NCBI RefSeq assembly: GCF_015477605.1
Contig: NZ_JADLQX010000043.1
Location: 1 to 49,090 of the forward strand
Reading direction: 5' to 3'
From: Nocardia amamiensis
Lineage (GTDB): Bacteria; Actinomycetota; Actinomycetes; Mycobacteriales; Mycobacteriaceae
DNA length: 49,090 nucleotides
Under the pieces are notes generated by a model. That model was given only the letters and a program-made list of their open reading frames with translations, was not told where the DNA came from and ran no database searches. A program made the translations under genes and the position numbers. Every line of letters begins with the position of its first letter. Position 1 is the first letter of the stretch. Below are positions 1 through 8,029 of the stretch, piece after piece.

Positions 1-797
1 TCGGCCAGGTCCCCGAATTCGTCGACCCGAATACCGCGGCACCCGCCAACAATGGTGGGACAGGCGGTGGTGGGGGAACCGGAGGCAACAACGGCGGCAA
101 TGGCGGCGGGAGCGGCAACGGCGGCGGAGGCAACAACAGCGGCGGACCCGGCACAGGCGGAAACAGCGGCACCGGCGGCGGATCCGGAAGCGGACCCGGC
201 GGCGGCAACGGCAACGAAGCCAGCGGCAACGGATCAGGCGCGGGTTCGGGCAGCGGAAACGGCGGGTCCAGTGGAAACGGCGGCCCGAGCGGCGCACCCT
301 CGGGCAGTCCCGGCCAGGGCACCGGTCCGAGCGGTGCCCCCGGCGCCAGCGGCGCTCTCTCCACCTCCGAGATGCTCAGCATGTTCTCGGAAGTGTTGCA
401 GCTCATCACTTCCGGCATCACGACTCTCGCGCAACTCGGCAATCAACTTGCCGCGCAACTCGGCCCGGGATTGCAGGCGCTGACCAAAGCTGTCGAAGAC
501 GGCACCCTGACGGTGAAGCAGGCATTGGCCGAGGCTGCCGAGCGGATCGGCGAGGAGATAGCTGAGGTCGAGGAGCTACTCCTCCCACCGGGTGCGACCG
601 GTCCGATCGAATCGCGGGCGCTGTTGCCCAGCCCGAACGAGGCACTAGAACTACTTCAGCTGGGGGTACTAGGACGTGCGGCGGGCAATCAGCCCGCGGT
701 ATTCCAGGATTTCACGACGGCGAGGTCGACCGATGACGGCGTCGGCGAGCCGGGATCGGCGGGCGTCCCGGGTATCACGGCGGAGGGTGGCAACTGA
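1..797 (+). CDS. Gly-rich protein of the ESX locus, C-terminal part (5' end outside window)
   Basis: The reading frame is open from the window edge (first full codon at 3) to TGA 795-797, so the start lies upstream. The visible part begins with about 110 residues of very Gly/Asn/Ser-rich sequence (GGG, GGN, GSG repeats), then a helical segment (LSTSEMLSMFSEVLQL onward) with an acidic amphipathic stretch around GEEIAEVEELL, then a short disordered tail. No catalytic motif is visible. Its stop overlaps the start of the next, EspG-like gene by one base (TGATG), so the two are probably co-translated. By position and composition it could be the tail of a PPE-like or EspB-like secreted substrate; that is inference, because the N-terminal helical hairpin that would decide it is not in the window. 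Confidence 0.6.
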   Translation, partial: GQVPEFVDPNTAAPANNGGTGGGGGTGGNNGGNGGGSGNGGGGNNSGGPGTGGNSGTGGGSGSGPGGGNGNEASGNGSGAGSGSGNGGSSGNGGPSGAPSGSPGQGTGPSGAPGASGALSTSEMLSMFSEVLQLITSGITTLAQLGNQLAAQLGPGLQALTKAVEDGTLTVKQALAEAAERIGEEIAEVEELLLPPGATGPIESRALLPSPNEALELLQLGVLGRAAGNQPAVFQDFTTARSTDDGVGEPGSAGVPGITAEGGN

Positions 798-1621
798 TGG
801 AACGGACCTGGCGGCTCACCGGCCTCGATTACCTGGTGCTGCGTGAACGATTGGTCGGACGCCGCACGAGCTGGCCGTTCGCCTACGTCGCCGACGTGAA
901 GGGACATTTCGACTTCCAATTCGTCAAGGCTCGGGTCTGGGGTGAGCTGCAGGCCGCGTGGGACCCCGCGCTGGCCGAGGTCATGGTGAAGTCGATGCAG
1001 GCCGATGTGCGGATCGCGGTGCTCGCCAATGATGAGAGCGCGCCCCATGATCTGGCCCGTCAGTGGACGATGGCGGGCAAACTGTTCGGCGACCGAGCGA
1101 TCCTGGTCGAGGGATTCCGCGTGCGGTCGCCCTATAGTCACGACGAACTGGTGATCACCGAGTGCGATGCGGTGGAGCTCGCACGGGTGATCGTGGACAA
1201 GCTTCCCCCGATGGCGGCGGGCAGCCAGTCGCAGATCGAATTGCTGAGCTCGACGGCCGAGCCCGCGTTCGATCACTGGCACGGTCGCAGTTCGCTGTTC
1301 GACGAAGGCGACAGCGATGTCGATACCCGGAGCCGCGAGTGGCAGGCCGCGCCGAAATCCACGGTCGGCCGGATCGAGATCACGCACGGTCACTCGAATT
1401 TCGGCCCGAGCGGCCAGGTGACCAAGTGGATCTTCTGGGAAGACCATCCCGGCGATGGCCGCTACATCATCGATGCCGGGCCGCCGGTGGCCGCGGTCGC
1501 GACCGATGCCGAACGGCTGGTGCGGCTCATCGAACGGGAATGCGCTGAACTGCAGCGCATCCGGGGGGACGAGTCGCGCGGTGGAATCTCCCGGGTCAGC
1601 GTCTACGACGACGGACTTTGA
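797..1621 (+). CDS. EspG-family ESX secretion-associated chaperone (copy 1)
   Basis: A 274-residue soluble protein, the normal length for EspG. It opens with RTWRLTGLDYLVL, the W-x-L-T-x-x-(E/D) opening typical of EspG-type proteins, and the tail has the usual FGPSGQVTKW / DGRYII strands. In mycobacteria EspG binds the helical tip of PE-PPE dimers in the cytosol and keeps them soluble until they reach the EccC ATPase; that role is assumed here. The ATG at 797 overlaps the preceding stop by one base. It is one of three EspG-like genes in the window (others at 3274 and 8026). The copies differ clearly in sequence, which suggests each serves a different substrate pair, this one probably a substrate encoded next to it. 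Confidence 0.8.
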   Translation: MERTWRLTGLDYLVLRERLVGRRTSWPFAYVADVKGHFDFQFVKARVWGELQAAWDPALAEVMVKSMQADVRIAVLANDESAPHDLARQWTMAGKLFGDRAILVEGFRVRSPYSHDELVITECDAVELARVIVDKLPPMAAGSQSQIELLSSTAEPAFDHWHGRSSLFDEGDSDVDTRSREWQAAPKSTVGRIEITHGHSNFGPSGQVTKWIFWEDHPGDGRYIIDAGPPVAAVATDAERLVRLIERECAELQRIRGDESRGGISRVSVYDDGL

Positions 1622-1660
1622 GATGACCGATCCGAACCGATTGCGTTGACTGGAGTCGAC

Positions 1661-3277
1661 ATGGCACTGGATTCCGATGTCTCGGACAACACCAAATGGG
1701 CGAGCTTGGCCAACGCGGAGCTACTGCTCGAGGCGGGCACGGCGCAGAAGTGCGCGCAGCACGTCGAGGACATGCTCAATGTCGTTGTCGGCGTGCACAC
1801 CTGGGTGCAGGGCAACTATGAACGTGCGAGTCCGGTGTTCGCCGCGTGCGTATCGGGGGTGCAGATGTGGGCCCTGTTCAACTCGAAGATCGCCACCGAG
1901 TTGCTGGAACGCATGGATCGGCATCGCAACATCCTCACCAATATGGGCAACACGTTTCTCGCCGCGGGCAAGAAATACGACCTCACCGAGCACAACTCGG
2001 CCGTGAGCTTCGAGGGAATCTCCTTCGACAGCCCACCGGGCACCCCTCCCAGCGGAGCGCCCAAATCGGTGAAGATTCCCCGGCATTCGAACAAGCCGGA
2101 TACCACGACGCTCTACGACCCGGCCTTGTTCTGGCCCGAGGCGGGCTCGCAGCTGGATTGGTCGGTTTTGTACAACGTCGGCCAGTCGATCAATGCGCAG
2201 GCGGTCGCCGACGCGGGCGGTGTGTGGTACTGGCTGTCCAAGGGGTTGGACCGTGGTTTCGACACCCTGCGGACCACCATCGCCGGTGCGTCGGATCAGT
2301 GGACCGGCGCGGGTGCGGACGCGGCGATTCTGGCGACGACGCAGTACGTACTCGCCTCCGAGCAGCTCACGACGGATATGAATCTGTTGGGTGACTCGCT
2401 GGTGTTCAGCTCGGGCTGGCTGCAGCAGACGAAGAACGGCATGCCGCAGACCCCCGAACCACCGCCCGCGACGACCACCTCACAGCAGACGCAGAACGAC
2501 GCGGACCTGCTCCGGTTCCAAGAGCATTTCCAAACGCATTACACCGAGAACTACATGCATTTGACGACCCATATCGTGGCGCTACCACAGCCGAACGAGG
2601 TGGTGGCGCCGAGCCTGGACGTCGGCGGGACGGCGCCGACACCGATCGATGCGCTCGACACGCCCGGTGCAGACGGGTCCGGCGGTGATTCCGGCGACGA
2701 GCCGCCGACCGGCCCCGCCAACAACGGCGGTGACGCACCGCCCGTCGGCGATACTCCGACGGGCGGTGACAACCCGCCCGTCGACGGCGACGATCCCTCC
2801 TCCGGGCTCCCGAATCCCGAACCCGAAACGGGACCGAACACCCCGAACCTGCCGGAAGGGCTGGAGGACAAACCATTCGAGACGCTGAGCAACCTTTCCG
2901 ACGACCTGACCTCGGAAAAATCGGGCAGCACCCCGTGGCTGATGAATTCCGCCCTCCTGCCGCCCGGAAACGTCCCGTTCGTCGGCAAGGGCGGTGGCGG
3001 CGGAGGTGGGACCGGTCGCGTATTCGCCCTGGAACAGCTGAAAAACCAGGAGGCCAAGCTGTTCCCCCGCCTCACCGCCGTTCCGGACGAGAAGTTGCCC
3101 GGGCGGGCCGGGCCCGCTGGTGGGCGCGAACCGGGTGTCCCGTTCGGCGGTCACCCCGGCCGCCCGAATGGCGAGGAGAAGGAGAAGAAGCGGTCCGAAC
3201 TGCTGGATTCGACCGAGCATCTCGACGAGGCGCTCGGGCAGCACGGGCGCGGCATCAGACCGGTGCTCGATCGGTGA
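1661..3277 (+). CDS. Putative T7SS substrate: EspC-like helical module fused to a WXG100-like module with a long disordered tail
   Basis: The start is placed at ATG 1661, with GGAG 5 bases upstream; a TTG at 1646 is possible but has no better site. The product is 538 residues. Residues about 1-115 form a helical hairpin ending in KYDLTEHNSA, a YxxxE motif like the YxxxD/E T7SS export signal, and very like YELTEQHS in the EspC-like gene at 4997. Residues about 170-260 form a second hairpin with a W-T-G turn (QWTGAGAD), a WXG motif. From about residue 270 the sequence is Pro/Gly/Asp-rich and disordered, with a Gly run (GKGGGGGGGT) and a charged end. Two hairpins in one chain recall EspB, where PE-like and PPE-like halves are fused. 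It sits between two EspG-like genes and its stop overlaps the next start by four bases. No enzymatic domain is recognised. Confidence 0.65.
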   Translation: MALDSDVSDNTKWASLANAELLLEAGTAQKCAQHVEDMLNVVVGVHTWVQGNYERASPVFAACVSGVQMWALFNSKIATELLERMDRHRNILTNMGNTFLAAGKKYDLTEHNSAVSFEGISFDSPPGTPPSGAPKSVKIPRHSNKPDTTTLYDPALFWPEAGSQLDWSVLYNVGQSINAQAVADAGGVWYWLSKGLDRGFDTLRTTIAGASDQWTGAGADAAILATTQYVLASEQLTTDMNLLGDSLVFSSGWLQQTKNGMPQTPEPPPATTTSQQTQNDADLLRFQEHFQTHYTENYMHLTTHIVALPQPNEVVAPSLDVGGTAPTPIDALDTPGADGSGGDSGDEPPTGPANNGGDAPPVGDTPTGGDNPPVDGDDPSSGLPNPEPETGPNTPNLPEGLEDKPFETLSNLSDDLTSEKSGSTPWLMNSALLPPGNVPFVGKGGGGGGGTGRVFALEQLKNQEAKLFPRLTAVPDEKLPGRAGPAGGREPGVPFGGHPGRPNGEEKEKKRSELLDSTEHLDEALGQHGRGIRPVLDR

Positions 3278-4056
3278 GCCGCACCTGGCAGCTCACCGAT
3301 ACCGAACTGATCGCGCTGTGGGACAGGCTCTTTCAGGACCGGCTACCGTCGCCGCTGTTCGCGCTGAATCGCGGCGACAACACGCGGGACTGGGCGCGAC
3401 TGGCGGCGGCGGCGCTGGCCGGGCTGGCTGAGGCGGCTGACGGCGGTCTGCACGACGCCCTCACCCGGGTCGCCCACGCCGATATCCGGGTCACCGCGGT
3501 GGCGTTCGACCCGCGCGATTGCGGCGACCCCGCCGGCCAGCTTCGCCTGGTCGGAGCCCGGCAGGGCGACGTGGCGACCCTGATTCGCCAGCTTCCCGGC
3601 GAAACCCGTTGGCACAGTGGCGGTTATGTCATCAGCAGTGGCGATGCCGATCGGCTGGCCGGTGCGGTGGTCGGCGCGCTCCCCGCTCGGGTGGCCGGGC
3701 GGGGGTCGGACACTCCTTTGATCACCAGCCCGGCGAGCGCGGAGGTCGACCACCACTACGGCCGGTCTCCGGTCTACGACAACTATGCGGCCGATCGCGC
3801 CAGCGCGGCGTGGCTGCGACGGCCCGCGGAGCGGCTCGGAGTGATCGAAACCCGTATGGGCAGTTCGATCTTCGGGCCGCGCGGCATCACGCCCTACCGC
3901 ATCGAATGGCGAGATCTGGTCGATGACGGCCGCTACGCCGTCGCCGAGACGGCAGGACCGGTCGCGACCGCGGTCGACCGGACGGCGCTGGCGACCATGA
4001 TCGCCGCCGATATCGCGACCGTGTCACAGACCATGGAGGACGAGCGACGTGTCTGA
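3274..4056 (+). CDS. EspG-family ESX secretion-associated chaperone (copy 2)
   Basis: A product of 260 residues starting at GTG 3274, overlapping the previous stop in a GTGA; the frame stays open further upstream, but the product begins convincingly with SRTWQLTDTELIALW, the EspG opening. The C-terminal half keeps the EspG-like SSIFGPRGIT / DGRYAVAE strands and matches copy 1 at 797 (both have a HYGRSP or HWHGRSS turn followed by FGP). The expected role is a cytosolic chaperone for PE/PPE-like substrates. It is translationally coupled to the fused hairpin substrate upstream and to the EspH-like gene downstream (8-base overlap), so those are its most likely clients or partners. Confidence 0.8.
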   Translation: MSRTWQLTDTELIALWDRLFQDRLPSPLFALNRGDNTRDWARLAAAALAGLAEAADGGLHDALTRVAHADIRVTAVAFDPRDCGDPAGQLRLVGARQGDVATLIRQLPGETRWHSGGYVISSGDADRLAGAVVGALPARVAGRGSDTPLITSPASAEVDHHYGRSPVYDNYAADRASAAWLRRPAERLGVIETRMGSSIFGPRGITPYRIEWRDLVDDGRYAVAETAGPVATAVDRTALATMIAADIATVSQTMEDERRV

Positions 4057-4552
4057 ACAACCCCCGAGAATCGACGCCGAGTGGTCCGCGGACTCGATTT
4101 TCGGCGCCACGATCCACGAGAGCCCGGTCTTCGACGGGGCCGAGGCCGGGCGAGACCCGGAGACGACGCTCGATCGGGACGCGCCGGACCTGGAAGCACC
4201 GAAATCTGATTTCACGCCCTACTCGACCGGCGAGGCCGCATTGCGCGGTGGTGACATCATCGTGACCGCGACCGATTCGGCTGTGCCGCTGGCGGTTCGG
4301 CTCACCGCCGACCAACTCCGGCGCGACCCGGATGATCTCGGTGACGACATTCTGCGGCTGTGCAAGCTCGCGGCCAACCGGGCCGGCTTGCTCCGGCGTG
4401 CGTACCTGGCCGAGATCGGTGTCCCGGAATCGGCGCTGGACCTGCTCGAATTGCCGTCCCAGGACGCGGTCGAACACCACGAGCTCGCAGCGGAATTGGA
4501 GCACGGGTACGAACCGCACAGCTGGCTCGACCGGGATGGAGAGTCGTGGTGA
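4049..4552 (+). CDS. EspH-like protein (DUF2694-type)
   Basis: A 167-residue acidic protein starting at GTG 4049, with GGAGGA 8 bases upstream, overlapping the EspG-like gene by 8 bases. The first 65 residues are poorly ordered. The second half (DIIVTATDSAVPLAVRLT, then LGDDILRLCKLAANRAG, then a Leu-rich and Glu-rich tail) follows the pattern of mycobacterial EspH: a YbaB-like beta hairpin, one long helix with ADEIF..A.LAR.KA-type spacing, and an acidic end. In ESX-1 of mycobacteria espH also follows espG directly. The identification rests on this remembered pattern and gene order, not on a search. EspH is thought to assist a subset of substrates; no catalytic residues are expected or seen. 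Confidence 0.5.
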   Translation: MSEQPPRIDAEWSADSIFGATIHESPVFDGAEAGRDPETTLDRDAPDLEAPKSDFTPYSTGEAALRGGDIIVTATDSAVPLAVRLTADQLRRDPDDLGDDILRLCKLAANRAGLLRRAYLAEIGVPESALDLLELPSQDAVEHHELAAELEHGYEPHSWLDRDGESW

Positions 4553-4845
4553 CAGATTTCGCTGCCCTCGAGGCAGGTGCTCGCGCACGACTGGATCGGA
4601 TGCGACGGCTCGCCGCGGATCTCGCCGCTGTCCGGGTCGACCACACCGATGCCGACGGGACCATCACCGTCTCGGTCGACGGGGTGGGCCGACTGCTCGA
4701 CGTCCGTCTGACACAGGGGATTTCGAGGCTGTCGCCGTCCGAGTTCGAACGGGTGCTCGTCGCCACCGCCGCTGCGGCGGTGCGGCGGGCTTTGGGAACG
4801 CGCGGACAACTGATCGAGGAATTCAACGGTCAGGTGAACAGCTAG
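4549..4845 (+). CDS. YbaB/EbfC-family-like small protein (copy 1)
   Basis: 98 residues from GTG 4549 (an adjacent GTG at 4546 is an alternative), overlapping the previous stop by GTGA. An N-terminal helix (ALEAGARARLDRM) leads into a beta hairpin with DGTITVSVDGVGRLLDVRL, then helices around LSPSEFERVLVATAAAAVRRAL. This helix-strand-strand-helix order with G-x-(I/V)-x-V is characteristic of YbaB/EbfC proteins, small dimers, some of which bind DNA. Versions embedded in actinobacterial T7SS loci are common and of unknown role. Two relatives lie at 14056 and 14563. The last 20 bases of coding sequence are nearly repeated just downstream. Confidence 0.65.
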   Translation: MTDFAALEAGARARLDRMRRLAADLAAVRVDHTDADGTITVSVDGVGRLLDVRLTQGISRLSPSEFERVLVATAAAAVRRALGTRGQLIEEFNGQVNS

Positions 4846-4889
4846 CGCTGCCCTGCCGGCACGGCCGAGTCAACGGGCAGGTGAACAGC
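4823..4889 (+). repeat. Imperfect 20-bp direct repeat across the 3' end of the YbaB-like gene
   Basis: TCAACGGTCAGGTGAACAGC (4823-4842) recurs at 4870-4889 with one mismatch (19/20). The first copy codes for the C-terminal NGQVNS of the YbaB-like protein; the second lies in the roughly 150-base gap before the next gene. It looks like a small local duplication or the scar of a rearrangement. No other signal was seen in the gap apart from the ribosome-binding site AGGAGGG just before 4997. Confidence 0.7.
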
Positions 4890-4996
4890 AGGGGCCGCCG
4901 CTCGCGCACCGCTTGCGGACACCGCGGCCCGAATTAGATTTCTGACGCGAGCCGTCTAGGTATCGAGATCACAGACCAGCCCAGGAGGGTACCGCG

Positions 4997-5317
4997 ATGA
5001 ACGTCCTCAATGTGCAACCGCAGACATTCCGCCGATACGGCGAGATTTCGGACGGGATGGCGGCGACGGTCGCCGTCGCGGGGGCCGTCGACCAGGCCGC
5101 TGTCATCGCGGCCATCGCTCCGACCTTCGGGTTGATCGGTCACGAATTCCTGACGAGTTTCGCCTACGCCCAGGCCAACCACTTCGCCGCACTGACCCAG
5201 CTCGTCGAAATCCTCACCACCACCGCCGATACCGCGCGGGTGGCCGCGGCTTCCTATGAACTGACCGAGCAGCACAGCGTGGCTTCGTTCGCTCCGCTGA
5301 CGGGCACCGAACAATGA
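4997..5317 (+). CDS. EspC-like T7SS substrate (DUF2580-type)
   Basis: A 106-residue small helical protein starting at ATG 4997 with a strong AGGAGGG site. It begins MNVLNVQPQTFRRYG, like EspC-type proteins (LxVxPExL), and ends in a helix followed by AASYELTEQHS, a YxxxE motif of the type that marks T7SS substrates. It has no signal peptide and no W-x-G, so it is not an Esx protein proper. It overlaps the following 449-residue gene by ATGA, so the pair may be secreted as a heterodimer, as EspC/EspA or PE/PPE pairs are. The tail resembles the end of the first hairpin in the gene at 1661. Confidence 0.65.
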   Translation: MNVLNVQPQTFRRYGEISDGMAATVAVAGAVDQAAVIAAIAPTFGLIGHEFLTSFAYAQANHFAALTQLVEILTTTADTARVAAASYELTEQHSVASFAPLTGTEQ

Positions 5318-6663
5318 CTTTCGCGCAACCCCTGGCGGCGCCGCTACATCCGACCGTTCTCGACGCGCTGCGAAATACGCCGGCCGCTCCGCTTCTCGAT
5401 CAGCCGACCCAGCAGGTGCTGGCCGGCATCGGCTTGCCCGCGCTGCCGCAGTTTCCCGCTCTCCCGCCGCTGCCGGGTCTGCCGGTCCTCCCGCCGCTCG
5501 ACCCGGCGGCACTGTTCAAACCGGTAACCGACCTGATCAGCGGCTATGGTAACGGCAATCTGGGCGGGGGGGAGTTCAATCCGCAAACGTTGATGCGGAA
5601 TGTCACCGACGCGGTGCGCACCGCGATGCAGCTGGCCTCAACGGGCATTCAGCTGCTGCAGTCGATGGAGAGCTCGGGGGCGACGGCGGCGACCGCGGCG
5701 GCGGTCGACACCGTGGCGACGTCCGCATCGATCTCCGAGCAGGCCGCGCGTATCAACCTGACCACCGGTGGCGCCGCGGGCACCGTCGCTACCGGATATG
5801 CGCAAATTGCGGCGGTGGCAACGCGTTTCGCGCTCACCACCGCAGCGCTCGGGCCCACGCTGGTGACGCCGCCCGGCCAGGCGGCGCTGCTGGCCACCGC
5901 CATCGAGGCGGGCACCGAGGCGATCGCGATCACCGCCCAGACCAAGGCGCAGTTGCTGGCGCAGTCGGCGGAGATGACCGAGGCGGGCAAGCCGGTGCCG
6001 ACTCGCCGCCCGAAACGTGCGGACCTCGGCAAAGTCCAGCGTTCGCTCACCCCAACGGTTTCGGCGGCCAGTCCCTCGGCGCCGGATGTGTCGGCGGTCA
6101 GTTCGCTGCCCTCCCCAGGATCGGCGTCTGCCACCGCCGGGGTCGCGCCCTCCTCGCCGAACCAGCCCACCGTGACGCAGTTGCTGTCGCAATTGCAGCA
6201 GGTGGTGACGCCGTTGCTCTCGGTCGCGCAGACCATCGGTAAAGAGGTCTCCGCGCAGTTCCCGGCCAAGCCTGCCGCCGACCCCGCGGCGCCGGCTCCG
6301 ACGCGCTCCGCTACGGCAGCCGTGCCGGTCGGGTCGACGAGTGGGGGAGCGGCGGTCGCCCCGGCGGCGGCTCCGCTGGGCGGGTGGCAAGCCGAAGGCG
6401 TCATCGCGGCGACCGCGAGCCCGGTCGGCACGCCGCTGATATCGGCGTCGACCGCGACGTACTCGCATGAAGTACTCCCGCCTTTCGCCCCTGGCGCCGG
6501 CTCGACCGGCGCCGAGCGGGCCCGCTCGGCGGGCGGCCGACCGGAATCGCCGGTCGATGCCCGCTATGGCGACGAACTGGTCGGAGGTCACCCGCCCGAG
6601 ACCGCGGCACCCGTCATCGGCGTGGAAACGACCGGCGACCCGGATACCCCATTCAGCCTGTAG
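5314..6663 (+). CDS. Ala-rich probable T7SS substrate, partner of the EspC-like protein
   Basis: 449 residues, ATG overlapping the previous stop (ATGA). The first 75 residues are Pro/Leu-rich (LPALPQFPALPPLP). Residues about 90-230 are long Ala/Thr-rich amphipathic helices (TAMQLASTGIQLL, TALGPTLV, TEAIAITAQTKAQLL). The remainder is Ser/Pro/Ala-rich and probably disordered, broken by a helical segment around TVTQLLSQLQQVVTPLL. No signal peptide, no transmembrane segment and no catalytic motif. The helical core plus disordered tail and the coupling with an EspC-like gene suggest a large secreted partner, by analogy with EspA or EspB. I do not recognise the family beyond that. Confidence 0.55.
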   Translation: MTFAQPLAAPLHPTVLDALRNTPAAPLLDQPTQQVLAGIGLPALPQFPALPPLPGLPVLPPLDPAALFKPVTDLISGYGNGNLGGGEFNPQTLMRNVTDAVRTAMQLASTGIQLLQSMESSGATAATAAAVDTVATSASISEQAARINLTTGGAAGTVATGYAQIAAVATRFALTTAALGPTLVTPPGQAALLATAIEAGTEAIAITAQTKAQLLAQSAEMTEAGKPVPTRRPKRADLGKVQRSLTPTVSAASPSAPDVSAVSSLPSPGSASATAGVAPSSPNQPTVTQLLSQLQQVVTPLLSVAQTIGKEVSAQFPAKPAADPAAPAPTRSATAAVPVGSTSGGAAVAPAAAPLGGWQAEGVIAATASPVGTPLISASTATYSHEVLPPFAPGAGSTGAERARSAGGRPESPVDARYGDELVGGHPPETAAPVIGVETTGDPDTPFSL

Positions 6664-6676
6664 GAGGCGAACTTTC

Positions 6677-6982
6677 ATGAGCAGTATCGCGATAGATCAC
6701 GAACTCGCCCGGATGGCGGCCGGTCGGCTGGACATGCTGGCCGACGGCCTGGAGAGCGGGATACTGCAGCGCGGCGACGCGCTGCGTCCGGTGCCGGGCG
6801 CCGCCGACCCGGTGTCGCGGCACACCGCGCAGGTGCTGCGACAGGTCAGCGGTTCGTTCGAGCAGTCCTACCTGGGTGGCATCGGCGAACTGCGCAAGAT
6901 CGCCGCGAACCTGCGTTCCCATGCCGACCTCGTCGGGGATTCCGACGACGAAGCCGTGCAGTCGTTCCAGCGCCTGGCGTAG
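6677..6982 (+). CDS. PE-like protein
   Basis: 101 residues from ATG 6677, with AGGAGG 9 bases upstream; the frame is open further upstream but only this start has a site. The order is a helix (ELARMAAGRLDMLADGL), a Pro-containing turn (RPVPGAADPVSRHTAQ), then a second helix (VLRQVSGSFEQSYLGGIGELRKIAANLR). This two-helix layout with a V-x-P-A-A-D-type turn is how PE domains look. It lies 36 bases upstream of a PPE gene, the standard PE-PPE pair order, followed by an EspG-like gene. It lacks the literal Pro-Glu and a clear YxxxD/E tail, so it is a divergent member. Confidence 0.6.
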   Translation: MSSIAIDHELARMAAGRLDMLADGLESGILQRGDALRPVPGAADPVSRHTAQVLRQVSGSFEQSYLGGIGELRKIAANLRSHADLVGDSDDEAVQSFQRLA

Positions 6983-7018
6983 TACCGCGCGGCAGACACC
7001 GAGACGAGGAGTGACGCG

Positions 7019-8029
7019 ATGGTCGAACTTCCGCACGCCGGATTCACCGGCACGATGTGGGACGCCGTACCGGCCGAGCAGTTGGCACGCGAGCTGATGA
7101 CCGGCCCCGGCGTCGTGCCGATGGCCGAGGCGGGGCTTGCCTACGCAGCGCTCGCGCTGGGCCTGGGTGAGGCCGGTGCCGAGTATCGCGCCATCCTCGC
7201 CATTGTCGGGAACGCGTGGGGATCGGATTCCAGCGCGGAGGGCATCGCCCAATTGGCGCAGCTGGCCGACTGGTTCGACGACATCACCACCGCCGCCCAG
7301 CACAATGCCGCCACGGCCGCCGAGCAGGCCGCGGCCTACGAGATCGCTCAGCTCACGATGCCGCACGTGGACGAGGTGGCGGCGGCGGTGCGGATGGCCG
7401 AGGAGATGGTCAGCGGCACGCTGCTCGGCGCACCGCTTGCCGGACTGTTCGACACTGCCGACCATCAGGTCGATGCCCTGCGCGACCACGCCGCCCAGGT
7501 GATGCGCACCTACGAGGCGGGCAGTGACAAGCTGTCCGCGGCGTGGGAGCAAGAGGCGGCCCCTGCCGTCTCCGCGGGAGCCGCCCTACTCGCCGAGCAG
7601 AAGCAGACGTCGAAGCCGGTCGTCGACGGGTCATCGGGGCCGCCTCCGGACTCGCAGGCCGTTTCTCCTCCCGCACTGCAGTTTTCGTCGGTCGTCGACC
7701 TGTCGGCGCTGACTGTCGCGCCGACGCCGACCCTGATGGTCGGCGGTGAGTCGCTGGTGTTCACGCCGATCCCGCAACCCGTCGCGCCGATCGTGGCGGC
7801 AACGGCCGGCGCTCCTGTCGTGGCAACGGCCGCGCAGGTACCGCCACCGTCGATGCTCGCGCCGCCCACGAATTCGCCGGTTCCGGTGTCGCCGCAAGCC
7901 GGTCAGCGGGCGGTGGCAGCCGAGGCGGGAGCTCTCGGCGAGCAGATCGTCGTCCAGGCCGGGTTCGCCACCGCACCACCAGTTCTGGGCGGCGTAGCGC
8001 AGTCTCGTACCGCCGGGGCGTCGCAATGA
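7019..8029 (+). CDS. PPE-family protein
   Basis: 336 residues, ATG 7019 with GAGGAG upstream. The N-terminal 180 residues follow the PPE domain: MWDAVPAEQLARELMTGPG (the PPE position is altered), then GLGEAGAEYRAIL, AWGSDSSAEGI at the position of the conserved W-x-(G) turn, and AATAAEQAAAYEIA, where PPE proteins carry an Ala-rich helix. The C-terminal half is Pro/Val/Ala-rich, low-complexity and probably disordered. With the PE-like protein just upstream it should form a helical-bundle heterodimer exported by the ESX system, and the EspG-like gene that overlaps its stop (ATGA) should encode its dedicated chaperone. Confidence 0.75.
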   Translation: MVELPHAGFTGTMWDAVPAEQLARELMTGPGVVPMAEAGLAYAALALGLGEAGAEYRAILAIVGNAWGSDSSAEGIAQLAQLADWFDDITTAAQHNAATAAEQAAAYEIAQLTMPHVDEVAAAVRMAEEMVSGTLLGAPLAGLFDTADHQVDALRDHAAQVMRTYEAGSDKLSAAWEQEAAPAVSAGAALLAEQKQTSKPVVDGSSGPPPDSQAVSPPALQFSSVVDLSALTVAPTPTLMVGGESLVFTPIPQPVAPIVAATAGAPVVATAAQVPPPSMLAPPTNSPVPVSPQAGQRAVAAEAGALGEQIVVQAGFATAPPVLGGVAQSRTAGASQ

